64,000 nucleotides of DNA from Kribbella sp. NBC_01245 (GTDB taxonomy: Bacteria; Actinomycetota; Actinomycetes; Propionibacteriales; Kribbellaceae): assembly GCF_036226525.1 (NCBI RefSeq), contig NZ_CP108487.1, positions 7,750,001-7,814,000 of the forward strand, read 5' to 3'. The position numbers and the translations under genes were made by a program. Positions 8,470 to 15,313 of the stretch are shown piece after piece. The notes below the pieces were generated by a model that worked only from the letters and a program-made list of their open reading frames with translations, searched no databases and was not told the origin of the DNA. Every line of letters starts with the position of its first letter. Position 1 is the stretch's first letter.

Positions 8470-9134
8470 CAGTCATCCCCCAGTTCTTCGCCGTCTTCGT
8501 CGCCCAACTCGTCGCCCAGTTCGTCGCCGAGGAGCCGCCGGCCGAGCGCGCCGGATGGATGGAACCGGGCGAAGTCGGTCTGCGTGAAGTCCCGCCAGGC
8601 CACCAGCGCGCAGGCCAGGGCGTCACCCATCACCAGGGCGGCGGTGGTGGACGCGGTCGGCGCCAGGTTCAGCGGATCGGCCTCGCGCAGCACCATCGTG
8701 TCCAGCGTGTACGTCGCGAGCCGGGCGAGCGTGGACTTCTCCCCGCCGGTCATCGCGATCACCGGGATGTCCCGCTCGGCCAGCATCCGGGCGAAGGCGC
8801 ACACCTCGGCCGTCTCGCCGGATGCGGACAAGGCGAGCACGATGTCCCGGCGCGTGACGGCACCGGAGTCGCCGTGCAACGCGTCGGCCGCGTGGATGAA
8901 GGTGGCGGGTGTGCCGGTACTCGCCAGCGTGGCGGCGATCTTCCGCCCGACCAGGCCGGACTTGCCGAGACCGGTGACGACGAGGTGGCCTTCGCACTGC
9001 GCGACGGCGGCCAGTACGTCGAGGAAGACGCCGTCGATTCGTCCGGCCAAGGCGAGCACCGCGGCCGCCTCGGTCTCGATCGCGGTCCGCGCGGCCGCCA
9101 GCCCCCGGGCGGTGCCGGCGGTGTGATCGGGCAT
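8469..9134 (-). CDS. SIS-domain phosphosugar isomerase, KpsF/GutQ-like
   Basis: This 221-residue protein has a single SIS domain with the KpsF/GutQ signature: HLVVTGLGKSGLVGRKIAATL near residue 50, then HGDSGAV, LSASGETAEV and ITMTGG-like strands, ending TDFARFHPSGALGRRLL, a typical arabinose-5-phosphate isomerase tail. It likely interconverts a ketose and an aldose phosphate. ATG 9134 with GAGG 8 nt upstream is preferred. The C-terminus is an acidic run of near-repeats (GDEL, GDEL, GDED) encoded by a short tandem repeat at about 8470-8530, absent from usual members. It is first in the operon and faces the operator at 9165. Confidence 0.85.
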   Translation of the reverse strand: MPDHTAGTARGLAAARTAIETEAAAVLALAGRIDGVFLDVLAAVAQCEGHLVVTGLGKSGLVGRKIAATLASTGTPATFIHAADALHGDSGAVTRRDIVLALSASGETAEVCAFARMLAERDIPVIAMTGGEKSTLARLATYTLDTMVLREADPLNLAPTASTTAALVMGDALACALVAWRDFTQTDFARFHPSGALGRRLLGDELGDELGDEDGEELGDD

Positions 9135-9164
9135 TCGTTTGGCCTCGCTATCGACGGGTGATGA

Positions 9165-9176
9165 GAAATCGATTTC
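9165..9176. promoter_or_regulatory. LacI-type operator 1
   Basis: The sequence GAAATCGATTTC is a perfect 12-bp palindrome with the central CG step typical of LacI-family operators. It lies 31 bp upstream of the SIS-gene ATG on the minus strand. A near copy sits at 9308-9319 before the divergent transporter operon, so one repressor could control both directions. Confidence 0.75.
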
Positions 9177-9307
9177 CCGCACCGTAGGCAAGGGGGTGGC
9201 TCTGTGTCAACGCAGCCACGACCTTGCCTGCAAGGGGAATCCGGGTCGCGCTGGAATCGGCGGTGGTTGGGTCTTGACCCGACTGGGGCTCGATCGTAGA
9301 TTGCGGA

Positions 9308-9319
9308 GAAATCGATTGC
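9308..9319. promoter_or_regulatory. LacI-type operator 2
   Basis: The sequence GAAATCGATTGC matches operator 1 in 11 of 12 positions. It lies 17 bp upstream of the solute-binding-protein start codon, a position that would block transcription. The spacing of the two operator centres is 143 bp, compatible with DNA looping by a LacI tetramer or with two independent dimers. Confidence 0.7.
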
Positions 9320-9336
9320 CCATCCTGGAGGGCTTG

Positions 9337-10659
9337 ATGTCAGTCACTCGCCGAACCGTGTTGCAGGGCGCCCTGGGTGCGTTCGCGGCCGGTTCTCTGC
9401 TCAGCGCCTGCGGTAACGATGCCGGTGGCAACGGCAAGGATCTCTCGTTCTGGAACTTCTACGGCCCGGCTGATGACAAGAATCCGCAGAGCACCTGGTT
9501 CGGCGAGATCACCCAGCGGTGGAACGCGAACAACGACGTGAAGGTCAACCTGCGCTACATCCCCGGCAAGGAGTACTTGAACGGCTCCGCGCTGCAGACC
9601 GCCTTCCAGTCCGGGCAGGGGCCGGACATCTTCCTGATCAGTCCGGGCGACTTCCTGCGCTACTACAACGGTGGTGTGCTGCAGGACCTCACGCCGCATC
9701 TCTCGGAAGAGGCCAAGGCCGACTACATCCCGGGAGTGCTCGACACCCGCATGGTCGACGGCAAGATCTTCGGCCTGCCGATGGAGGTCGAGCCACTCGC
9801 CTTGTACTACGGGCATGCGGCGTTCGAGAAGGCCGGTCTGTCCGAGGCGGATGTGCCGAAGACGTGGGACCAGCTACTCGCCGTTGCGGACAAACTGACG
9901 GGCACCAACAAGTACGGCGTACTGTTCGAGACTCTGCCCGGCTACTACCAGAACTTCACCTGGTACCCGTTCATGTGGATGGGTGACGGGGAAGCGGTCA
10001 AGGACGGCAAGGTCGCATTCGACTCGGCCGCGGCGGTGCAAGCGCTCAAGTTCTGGCAGGACACGGTCAAGGGCAAGATGGCGCCGCGCAAGCCGTTGGG
10101 GGATGGCGGTGGTGACATCGGCGCCAACCTCTGCTCGGGGGCCGTCGCGATGCAGCAGAGCGGGATCTGGTCTGTCTCCGACCTCAACGCCAAGTTCAAG
10201 AAGTTCGAGTACGGCCTGACGCCGCTTCCGTTGCCGGCCGGCGGTAAGGCCGTCACGGATATGGGTGGTTGGGCCTTCGTGGCTAACGCCAAGGGCAAGA
10301 ACCCGGAGGCCGCCGCAAAGTTCTGCGCCTGGGCATTGGCCTCGACCGATGCCGAAGGAGTCGAGCGGCAACGCCAGTGGAACACCGTGGTGAAGACGAA
10401 CCTGCCGCCGCGCAAGTCGGTCCAGGCTGCCGCGGACAAGGCCGGCTCGTTCGCGCAAGGCGCTTTGTCGACGTTCGCGAAGGACATCGTGCCGACCGGT
10501 AAGAGCGAGCCGCGGTACCCACCGGAGGTCTACAAGGCCGTGTCGGACGCGATCCAGGCCTGCCAGCTCGACTCGGCGGACCCGGGCAAGGCGGCGGCCG
10601 ATGCCGCACAGCGGATCGACGCGTACCTGAAGACGTACCAAGGCGCGCCGATCATCTGA
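9337..10659 (+). CDS. ABC sugar transporter, extracellular solute-binding lipoprotein
   Basis: This 440-residue protein carries a Tat-type lipoprotein signal: RR at 5-6, a hydrophobic run and the lipobox LLSAC with Cys25 as the lipidation site. The mature part (SFWNFYGP, then GQGPDIFLISPGDFLRYYNGG) is a family-1 carbohydrate-binding protein. GGAGGG lies about 8 nt before ATG 9337. It is followed by two permeases with overlapping codons. No ATPase gene is present, so a shared MsiK-type ATPase elsewhere is likely, as is known for many actinobacterial sugar importers. Confidence 0.93.
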   Translation: MSVTRRTVLQGALGAFAAGSLLSACGNDAGGNGKDLSFWNFYGPADDKNPQSTWFGEITQRWNANNDVKVNLRYIPGKEYLNGSALQTAFQSGQGPDIFLISPGDFLRYYNGGVLQDLTPHLSEEAKADYIPGVLDTRMVDGKIFGLPMEVEPLALYYGHAAFEKAGLSEADVPKTWDQLLAVADKLTGTNKYGVLFETLPGYYQNFTWYPFMWMGDGEAVKDGKVAFDSAAAVQALKFWQDTVKGKMAPRKPLGDGGGDIGANLCSGAVAMQQSGIWSVSDLNAKFKKFEYGLTPLPLPAGGKAVTDMGGWAFVANAKGKNPEAAAKFCAWALASTDAEGVERQRQWNTVVKTNLPPRKSVQAAADKAGSFAQGALSTFAKDIVPTGKSEPRYPPEVYKAVSDAIQACQLDSADPGKAAADAAQRIDAYLKTYQGAPII

Positions 10660-11612
10660 TGACCACGCTTACTCGATCTCCATCCACTTCCAGTCGCGTC
10701 CATGCTCCTGCGTCGAAGACTCCGATGACGCGCAAGCGGCGGGAGGCGCTCGCGGCGTACGCGTTCCTGGCGCCGGACGTGCTCGGGCTGCTGGTCTTCG
10801 TCGCGTTGCCGATGCTGCTCGCGTTCGCGGTCGCCTTCTACAAGGTGGACGGTTTCGGCGGCTACCAGTTCGTTGGCCTGGGCAACTATCGGCTGATGGC
10901 GGACGATGCGCAGTTGCTGGACAGTCTGCGGATCACCGGGATTTACGTGCTGGCCTTTGTGCCGTTGGCCTTTCTGGTCAGTCTCGGCTTGGCCCTGCTG
11001 GTGCGGGATCACTTCCGCGGGATCGGCTGGGTTCGGGCTTCGTTCTTCCTGCCCAACGTGATCAGCCTGGTCGTGGTCGGACTGGTCTGGCAGTTCCTCC
11101 TGGTCGACAAGCAGGGCGCTGTTTCGGGTCTGCTTCGGCCGTTCGGGTTGGAGGATGTCTCGCTGCTGGGCACGCCTCAGCTGGCGCTCGCGACGTACAT
11201 CTTGATCAGTGTCTGGTTTGTGATGGGCTACCAGATGCTCGTCTTTCTCGCCGGGTTGAAGGACATCCCGGCCGATTTGGAGGACGCCGCTCGCGTTGAC
11301 GGTGCGGGCCGATGGCAACGATTCCGGTACGTCGTCTGGCCGTTGCTCCGGCCAACGAGTTTCTTCGTACTGGTCAACTCGACCATCGGCGCGGTGACGG
11401 GGTTGCAGGCGTTCGACCTGGTCTTCGTGCTGACCCGGGGTGGTCCGGCGCGATCGACTTCGACGGTGGTGTTCTACATCTACGAACAGGCCTTCACCTT
11501 CAACAACGTGGGCTATGCAGCCGCGTTGACGACGTTGGTGGTCGGGTTGCTGGTGCTCTGCACGGGACTGATGTTCGGTCTGACCCGGGGAGGTCGGTTC
11601 AGTGAGGACTAA
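10659..11612 (+). CDS. ABC sugar transporter permease, MalF-like
   Basis: This 317-residue membrane protein has about six transmembrane segments, beginning at residue 31 (AAYAFLAPDVLGLLVFVALP), and the cytoplasmic EAA loop EDAARVDGAGRWQRF near residue 208 that docks the ATPase. Its ATG overlaps the stop codon of the binding-protein gene (TGATG), showing translational coupling. It forms the channel with the next gene product. Confidence 0.93.
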   Translation: MTTLTRSPSTSSRVHAPASKTPMTRKRREALAAYAFLAPDVLGLLVFVALPMLLAFAVAFYKVDGFGGYQFVGLGNYRLMADDAQLLDSLRITGIYVLAFVPLAFLVSLGLALLVRDHFRGIGWVRASFFLPNVISLVVVGLVWQFLLVDKQGAVSGLLRPFGLEDVSLLGTPQLALATYILISVWFVMGYQMLVFLAGLKDIPADLEDAARVDGAGRWQRFRYVVWPLLRPTSFFVLVNSTIGAVTGLQAFDLVFVLTRGGPARSTSTVVFYIYEQAFTFNNVGYAAALTTLVVGLLVLCTGLMFGLTRGGRFSED

Positions 11613-12408
11613 GCGGGCTTGGTTGTTGCCGGTCGCCGCGCATCTGCTGGCGTTGATCACGGTGGCGCCGTTGCTGTGGGTCTTGTTCAGCGTGCTCAAA
11701 CCGCCCGACGAGATGTTCTCGATGGGATGGCCGTCGAATCTGACGCTGGACAACCTCCAGTACGTCCTGCTGCGCATCCCGTTGCCGCGCTTCCTCTGGA
11801 ACAGCGCGTTGGTATCGGTCGTGGTGACCGTGATCGCGTTGTTCTTCCATTCGATGGCGGCGTACGCGCTGGCCCGGTTGCGCTTTCCCGGCCGGGGGTT
11901 GATCTTCAGCGGCATCCTCTCGACGTTGCTGGTGTCGTTGCCGGTGATCCTGGTACCGCTGTTCCTGGTGGTGAAACAGCTCGGCATGCTCGACAGTTAT
12001 GCCGGGCTGATCGTGCCGGCGATCTTCCATGCGTTCGGGATCTTCCTGTTGCGGCAGTACTACCTGAACATCCCGCGCGAACTGGAGGAGGCGGCCGACC
12101 TCGATGGCTGCGGCTATTGGCGTCGCTACTGGAGCGTCATCCTGCCGATCAGCCGGCCGGTGCTCGCCTCGCTCTCGGTGCTGTTCTTCCTGGCCAACTG
12201 GAACGCTTTCCTTTGGCCGCTCACCATCACCCGCAACCCGGACCTGCGGGTCATCCAGCTCGGGATCTCGGGAATGCAGGGCCAATACGCCTCAGCCTGG
12301 AACCTCATCCTCGCCGCGTCGGTGGTAGCCGCCCTCCCCACCGTTGCCATCTTCCTAGCCGGCCAACGTCGCCTGGTCGAAGCCATGAAAACCACCGGCC
12401 TCAAATGA
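11602..12408 (+). CDS. ABC sugar transporter permease, MalG-like
   Basis: This 268-residue inner-membrane protein has about six membrane segments and the EAA loop EEAADLDGCGYWRRYW near residue 160. The GTG start at 11602 overlaps the previous gene by 11 nt. The family partner of the MalF-like permease, it completes the importer. It is the last gene of the operon; a repeat array begins 22 nt after its stop. Confidence 0.93.
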   Translation: MRTKRAWLLPVAAHLLALITVAPLLWVLFSVLKPPDEMFSMGWPSNLTLDNLQYVLLRIPLPRFLWNSALVSVVVTVIALFFHSMAAYALARLRFPGRGLIFSGILSTLLVSLPVILVPLFLVVKQLGMLDSYAGLIVPAIFHAFGIFLLRQYYLNIPRELEEAADLDGCGYWRRYWSVILPISRPVLASLSVLFFLANWNAFLWPLTITRNPDLRVIQLGISGMQGQYASAWNLILAASVVAALPTVAIFLAGQRRLVEAMKTTGLK

Positions 12409-12429
12409 CGCCGCCTTCTTCTTGACCTC

Positions 12430-12655
12430 CCCGCGAGTGGTGCCAGGTTCGTGCACGCCTTCCCCTTCCCCCGCGAGTGGTGCCAGGTTCGTGCACGCCT
12501 TCCCCTTCCCCCGCGAGTGGTGCCAGGTTCGTGCTGGCCTTCCCTTCTCCCGCGAGTGGTCAGCTCTGACCCCTCTCTCGCGAGTGGTCGCCTCTGTTCG
12601 GTGGGCGGTTCGCCAGGAGGCGCCGCCGTGGGCGCAGATGTGACTACTCGCGGCT
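12430..12655. repeat. Tandem CCCGCGAG repeat array with a terminal inverted unit
   Basis: Units start at 12430, 12470, 12510, 12549 and 12577. The first three share CCCGCGAGTGGTGCCAGGTT and repeat at exactly 40 bp, with the third diverging at its end. Unit 4 contains GGTCAGCTCTGACC, a small palindrome. A unit in the opposite orientation lies at about 12633-12655 (reverse complement CCGCGAGTAGTCACATCTG). There are no unique spacers, so this is not CRISPR. Relatives of units 4-6 recur at 14350-14455. The array fills the gap after the permease stop; no gene is seen there. Confidence 0.9.
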
Positions 12656-12670
12656 GGGAAGGGGTGGCGA

Positions 12671-13270
12671 TCACGGCCAGGGGAGTAGGTCGGGATAGCC
12701 CGGTCGTCCGGCTGTGCGCCCGGCTAGCCAGGCGGCGTCTGTTGGTTTGAGTTCGAGCGGTACGTCGTTGGGCAGGCGCGGGCTGAGGAAGTCGAGTAGG
12801 TGAAGGCAGAACTCCGTCGACCACTCGTCGGTGGACGGCCCGAGATCCAGATCGGTCATATGGATCTCGAACTCCCGCCACGCGCAGTACGCCGTACCCA
12901 GGAGGTCGCCGTTCCGGTAGGTGACGGGCCGAGCCCAGTCCTCCGGCCCAGCCTTCTCCCAGACGCGCAGCAGCCCGGCCGTGTCGTCGAGCACGGCCTG
13001 CGCGAGTACGTCGGCTGGGCGTCCCGCGCCGGCCTCGATCCCGGCATCACGCCCGGGCCTGCCGCCGTCGTACACCTCGATCGTCTTGCCGGCGAGCGCG
13101 TACTCCGCTTGCCGCGTCATCGCGCGGCTGAAGTCCGAGATGTGCGTGAGCACATGCCCTCGTGACCACCCGGGCAACGCGGACGGCCCTCGCGCGGCCT
13201 CTTCGTCCAGCCCGGTGACGACCTCGGCCAGGCGATCAGCCGCACGGCGTACCTCATCGATCGGGATCAC
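12671..13270 (-). CDS. Maleylpyruvate-isomerase-family, mycothiol-dependent-type protein
   Basis: This 199-residue protein has the DinB/MDMPI four-helix domain of actinobacterial mycothiol-dependent enzymes: an N-terminal helix with DEVRRAADRLAEVV, then GWSRGHVLTHISDFSRAMTR near residues 40-60, whose histidines are metal-ligand candidates, and a late FEIHMTDLDLG histidine. GTG 13270 is preferred, with AGGAG 6 nt upstream. The reaction is unknown; the family detoxifies or isomerises compounds with mycothiol. It is divergent from the CGNR regulator and shares its operator region, so it is the likely regulatory target. Confidence 0.8.
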   Translation of the reverse strand: MIPIDEVRRAADRLAEVVTGLDEEAARGPSALPGWSRGHVLTHISDFSRAMTRQAEYALAGKTIEVYDGGRPGRDAGIEAGAGRPADVLAQAVLDDTAGLLRVWEKAGPEDWARPVTYRNGDLLGTAYCAWREFEIHMTDLDLGPSTDEWSTEFCLHLLDFLSPRLPNDVPLELKPTDAAWLAGRTAGRPGYPDLLPWP

Positions 13271-13277
13271 GAATCTC

Positions 13278-13352
13278 CTAATGGTAGTGGGCGGAACTGC
13301 CATTAGAAGATAGTCGAGGAGTTCTAACGGCAGCAAGCGGGTTTGCCATTAG
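13278..13352. promoter_or_regulatory. Double palindromic operator between divergent genes
   Basis: Two palindromes of identical 29-bp span occupy 13278-13306 and 13324-13352. The half-sites are CTAATGGTA with TGCCATTAG, and CTAACGGCA with TGCCATTAG; consensus CTAATGGCA. Their centres are 46 bp apart. The first overlaps the ribosome-binding region of the minus-strand enzyme gene and the second lies 41 bp before the CGNR start. The arrangement suggests cooperative binding by the adjacent CGNR protein, which is inferred only from position. Confidence 0.75.
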
Positions 13353-13392
13353 GATCAGTTCTTGTGATTACAGGCATGGGAGTACGGGGCGT

Positions 13393-14019
13393 GTGAGTAC
13401 AGGGCAGGTGAGTGCAGGGCTGCTGGCGTTCAACCTGGCGGCGACCATCCGGAATGACGGCCAGGGTGGCGTTGCGGACGGGCTGGATTCGCCTGCGAAG
13501 GTCGACGCTTGGGTGCTTGATAACGCAGACCTCGCGGGTCGGCTCGTCGGGGAGCTCGCGGGGGCGTTGAACCGCTTCGAGGCCGATGCGGAGGGCGTCG
13601 AGCGGATCGTCGGGGTGCGGCGGGCGGTTCGGTCCTTGTTCGCGCAGGTCGTCGGTCTGGAGGCGGCGAGCAAGGCGGACGCACAGCGACTCCTCGAGCC
13701 CGGAGTTGCGATCGCCCAACTCAACGACGCGGCGAAGGATCTACGCGGACCGCTATTGGAGTGGGCGTCGGACGGTCCGGTCCCGCGATGGGAGCCGGTC
13801 GAAGGTCTGGCCGAGCCGATCGACCTGTTGATCGCGGCCCTCGGCCGTTCGGGAGTCGGGTTCCTGGTCGGCCCGGACCGGGACCGACTGCGGGCCTGCC
13901 CGGCAGCCCGCTGCGTGAAGTACTTCCTCCAAGACGACCCCCGCCAAACCTGGTGCACCCCAACCTGCGGCAACCGCGAACGCGTAAACCGCCACTACCG
14001 CAAACACACCACCCCCTAA
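13393..14019 (+). CDS. CGNR zinc-finger (ABATE-domain) regulator
   Basis: This 208-residue protein ends in a textbook CGNR zinc finger: C169, C174, then WC188 and C192-G-N-R, followed by the basic helix RVNRHYRKH, which likely contacts DNA. The N-terminal ABATE domain (LAFNLAATIRND to about residue 125) is presumed to sense a stress or ligand. The GTG at 13393 is used; a GTG at 13408 is an alternative. It is divergent from the mycothiol-dependent-type enzyme and probably controls it and itself through the double palindrome at 13278-13352. Confidence 0.88.
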   Translation: MSTGQVSAGLLAFNLAATIRNDGQGGVADGLDSPAKVDAWVLDNADLAGRLVGELAGALNRFEADAEGVERIVGVRRAVRSLFAQVVGLEAASKADAQRLLEPGVAIAQLNDAAKDLRGPLLEWASDGPVPRWEPVEGLAEPIDLLIAALGRSGVGFLVGPDRDRLRACPAARCVKYFLQDDPRQTWCTPTCGNRERVNRHYRKHTTP

Positions 14020-14179
14020 ACCACCCACTCCGGCCCCGGGCCTGCCCTCCCGGCCAACGCCCCGCGCACGACGGCAGGTGGTGCGCGGCGAATGGCTATC
14101 GGGTGGGTGCCGAAGACTGCGACCGGTGAATGCCGCGCACGCGGTAGGTGGTCACGACGACTGGCGTTCGGGTGGTGCA

Positions 14180-14278
14180 CAAGACTGCGACGATCGGTCC
14201 CAATTTGCCGCTCTTCTGCTACCTGTCAGGTGCAGGCGAGCTTGCAGCGGCAAATTGGGACCGATCGTCGCAGTCTTG
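14180..14278. repeat. Long inverted repeat, hairpin family copy 2 (perfect arms)
   Basis: The arms 14180-14212 and 14246-14278 are complementary at all 33 positions around a 33-nt loop. The arm carries GATCGGTCCCAA, matching ATCGGTCCCAAA of the copy at 31065. A truncated echo of the outer arm (AAGACTGCGAC) occurs at about 14112, and a short direct repeat beginning GTCTTGAGG follows the right arm. It lies in the 454-bp gap between the CGNR and VOC genes, which otherwise shows no gene. Confidence 0.92.
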
Positions 14279-14349
14279 AGGAGGCGTGCGTCCTTGGTCT
14301 TGAGGGGGCGTGTGCCCTCGGCGTGGGGAGGTGGCGCCGTTGCGTGGTG

Positions 14350-14455
14350 CGACCGCTCGCGGGAGGGGGCGTAGTGGCGGGTCAGATGTGACCGCTCGCG
14401 GGAGGGTAGGGGAGGGAGTGGGTCGGATGTGACCGCTCGCGGGGGAAATGAGGGG
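14350..14455. repeat. CCCGCGAG repeat family, inverted units
   Basis: Three units read on the plus strand as GACCGCTCGCGGG near 14350, 14388 and 14439. The last two are preceded by GGGTCAGATGT or GGGTCGGATGT. Their reverse complement CCCGCGAGCGGTCACATCTG aligns with unit 4 of the array at 12430. The two arrays therefore flank the enzyme/CGNR pair in opposite orientation. The last unit ends 19 nt before the VOC start codon, so it may overlap that gene's promoter. Confidence 0.85.
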
Positions 14456-14473
14456 AAGGCTTAGCCTGAGGTT

Positions 14474-15172
14474 ATGACGGTGGCGCGGTTCAAGGATCTG
14501 TGTATCGACGTGAACTGTCCGCGGGCGATGACGGATTTCTGGGGGCATCTGCTCGGGCTGACGTCGCCTGCGGACAATCCCGAGGTGCTGGTTGGGGATC
14601 GGCCGGAGAAGACGATCTGGATCAACCGGGTGGCTGAGCCGCGTACCGTGAAGCAGCGGGTTCATCTCGATGTCACTGCCGCGTCGATCGAGGCGCTGGA
14701 GAAGCTCGGCGCGAAGATGCTCAGCCCGATTACGGACGAGCAGCACTGGGCGGTGATGGCCGATCCGGAGGGCGGGGAGTTCTGCGGGTTCGTTCGCGAG
14801 CACGTTCCGTCGTACAAGTTGATGGAGCTGGTCGTGGACTCCGCCGATCCGGAGGCGCAAGCGCGTTGGTGGGCCGGGGTTGTCGGTGGTGACGTCAAGA
14901 CCGAGCCGAACGTGCCGTGGTACTGGCTCGAGAACGTGCCGGGTTTGCCGTTCAGTTATTGGGTTTTCGTGCCGGTGCCCGAGCCCAAGACGGTCAAGAA
15001 CCGGATCCACTGGGACGTCTCCGCCGACGAATTGCAGCCGGTCCTCGACGCCGGCGCCACCCTGCTGCGGGCCAGGGACGAGGAAATCAGCTGGAACGTC
15101 TGCGCCGATCCCGAGGGCAACGAGTTCTGCGTGTTCCTGCCCCGCCCGGCCGAGGGCGAAGGCGTCGCCTAA
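14474..15172 (+). CDS. Two-domain VOC (glyoxalase-like) protein
   Basis: This 232-residue protein is a tandem of two vicinal-oxygen-chelate domains (about 1-112 and 113-225), each beginning with a FKDLCIDVNCP- or YKLMELVVDSADP-like strand and ending in DPEGGEFCGF or DPEGNEFCVF. The family includes glyoxalases, dioxygenases and resistance proteins that bind a metal between the paired modules. No activity can be assigned. It is followed by a strong hairpin and appears monocistronic. Confidence 0.85.
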   Translation: MTVARFKDLCIDVNCPRAMTDFWGHLLGLTSPADNPEVLVGDRPEKTIWINRVAEPRTVKQRVHLDVTAASIEALEKLGAKMLSPITDEQHWAVMADPEGGEFCGFVREHVPSYKLMELVVDSADPEAQARWWAGVVGGDVKTEPNVPWYWLENVPGLPFSYWVFVPVPEPKTVKNRIHWDVSADELQPVLDAGATLLRARDEEISWNVCADPEGNEFCVFLPRPAEGEGVA

Positions 15173-15186
15173 CCGCTAACGGTAGG

Positions 15187-15231
15187 CCGGGCCGAAGAGA
15201 CCGTCGACGTACGTCGAAAGGTCTTGCCCGG
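15187..15231. terminator. Hairpin with 14-bp central palindrome after the VOC gene
   Basis: An imperfect stem from CCGGGC at 15187 to GCCCGG at 15231 encloses the perfect palindrome TCGACGTACGTCGA at 15204-15217. It starts 15 nt after the VOC stop codon, so a terminator role is likely. There is no U-tract, and an operator role for the central palindrome cannot be excluded. Confidence 0.55.
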
Positions 15232-15313
15232 GCTCTGCTGCCACCTTAGGCTCGTATATCAGGAAATGTTTTCGAAATACCGAAGATAGAGTCCGCCCAC
15301 TTTTGGAGTTTCG

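Noticed and set aside
12430..12600. Possible CRISPR array in the 40-bp repeats
   Set aside because: The units are contiguous with no unique spacers, only three are near identical, and no cas gene is present.
14078..14391. Two overlapping frames of about 98-99 residues in the repeat region
   Set aside because: They run through the hairpin and repeat units, have no ribosome site and no family resemblance.
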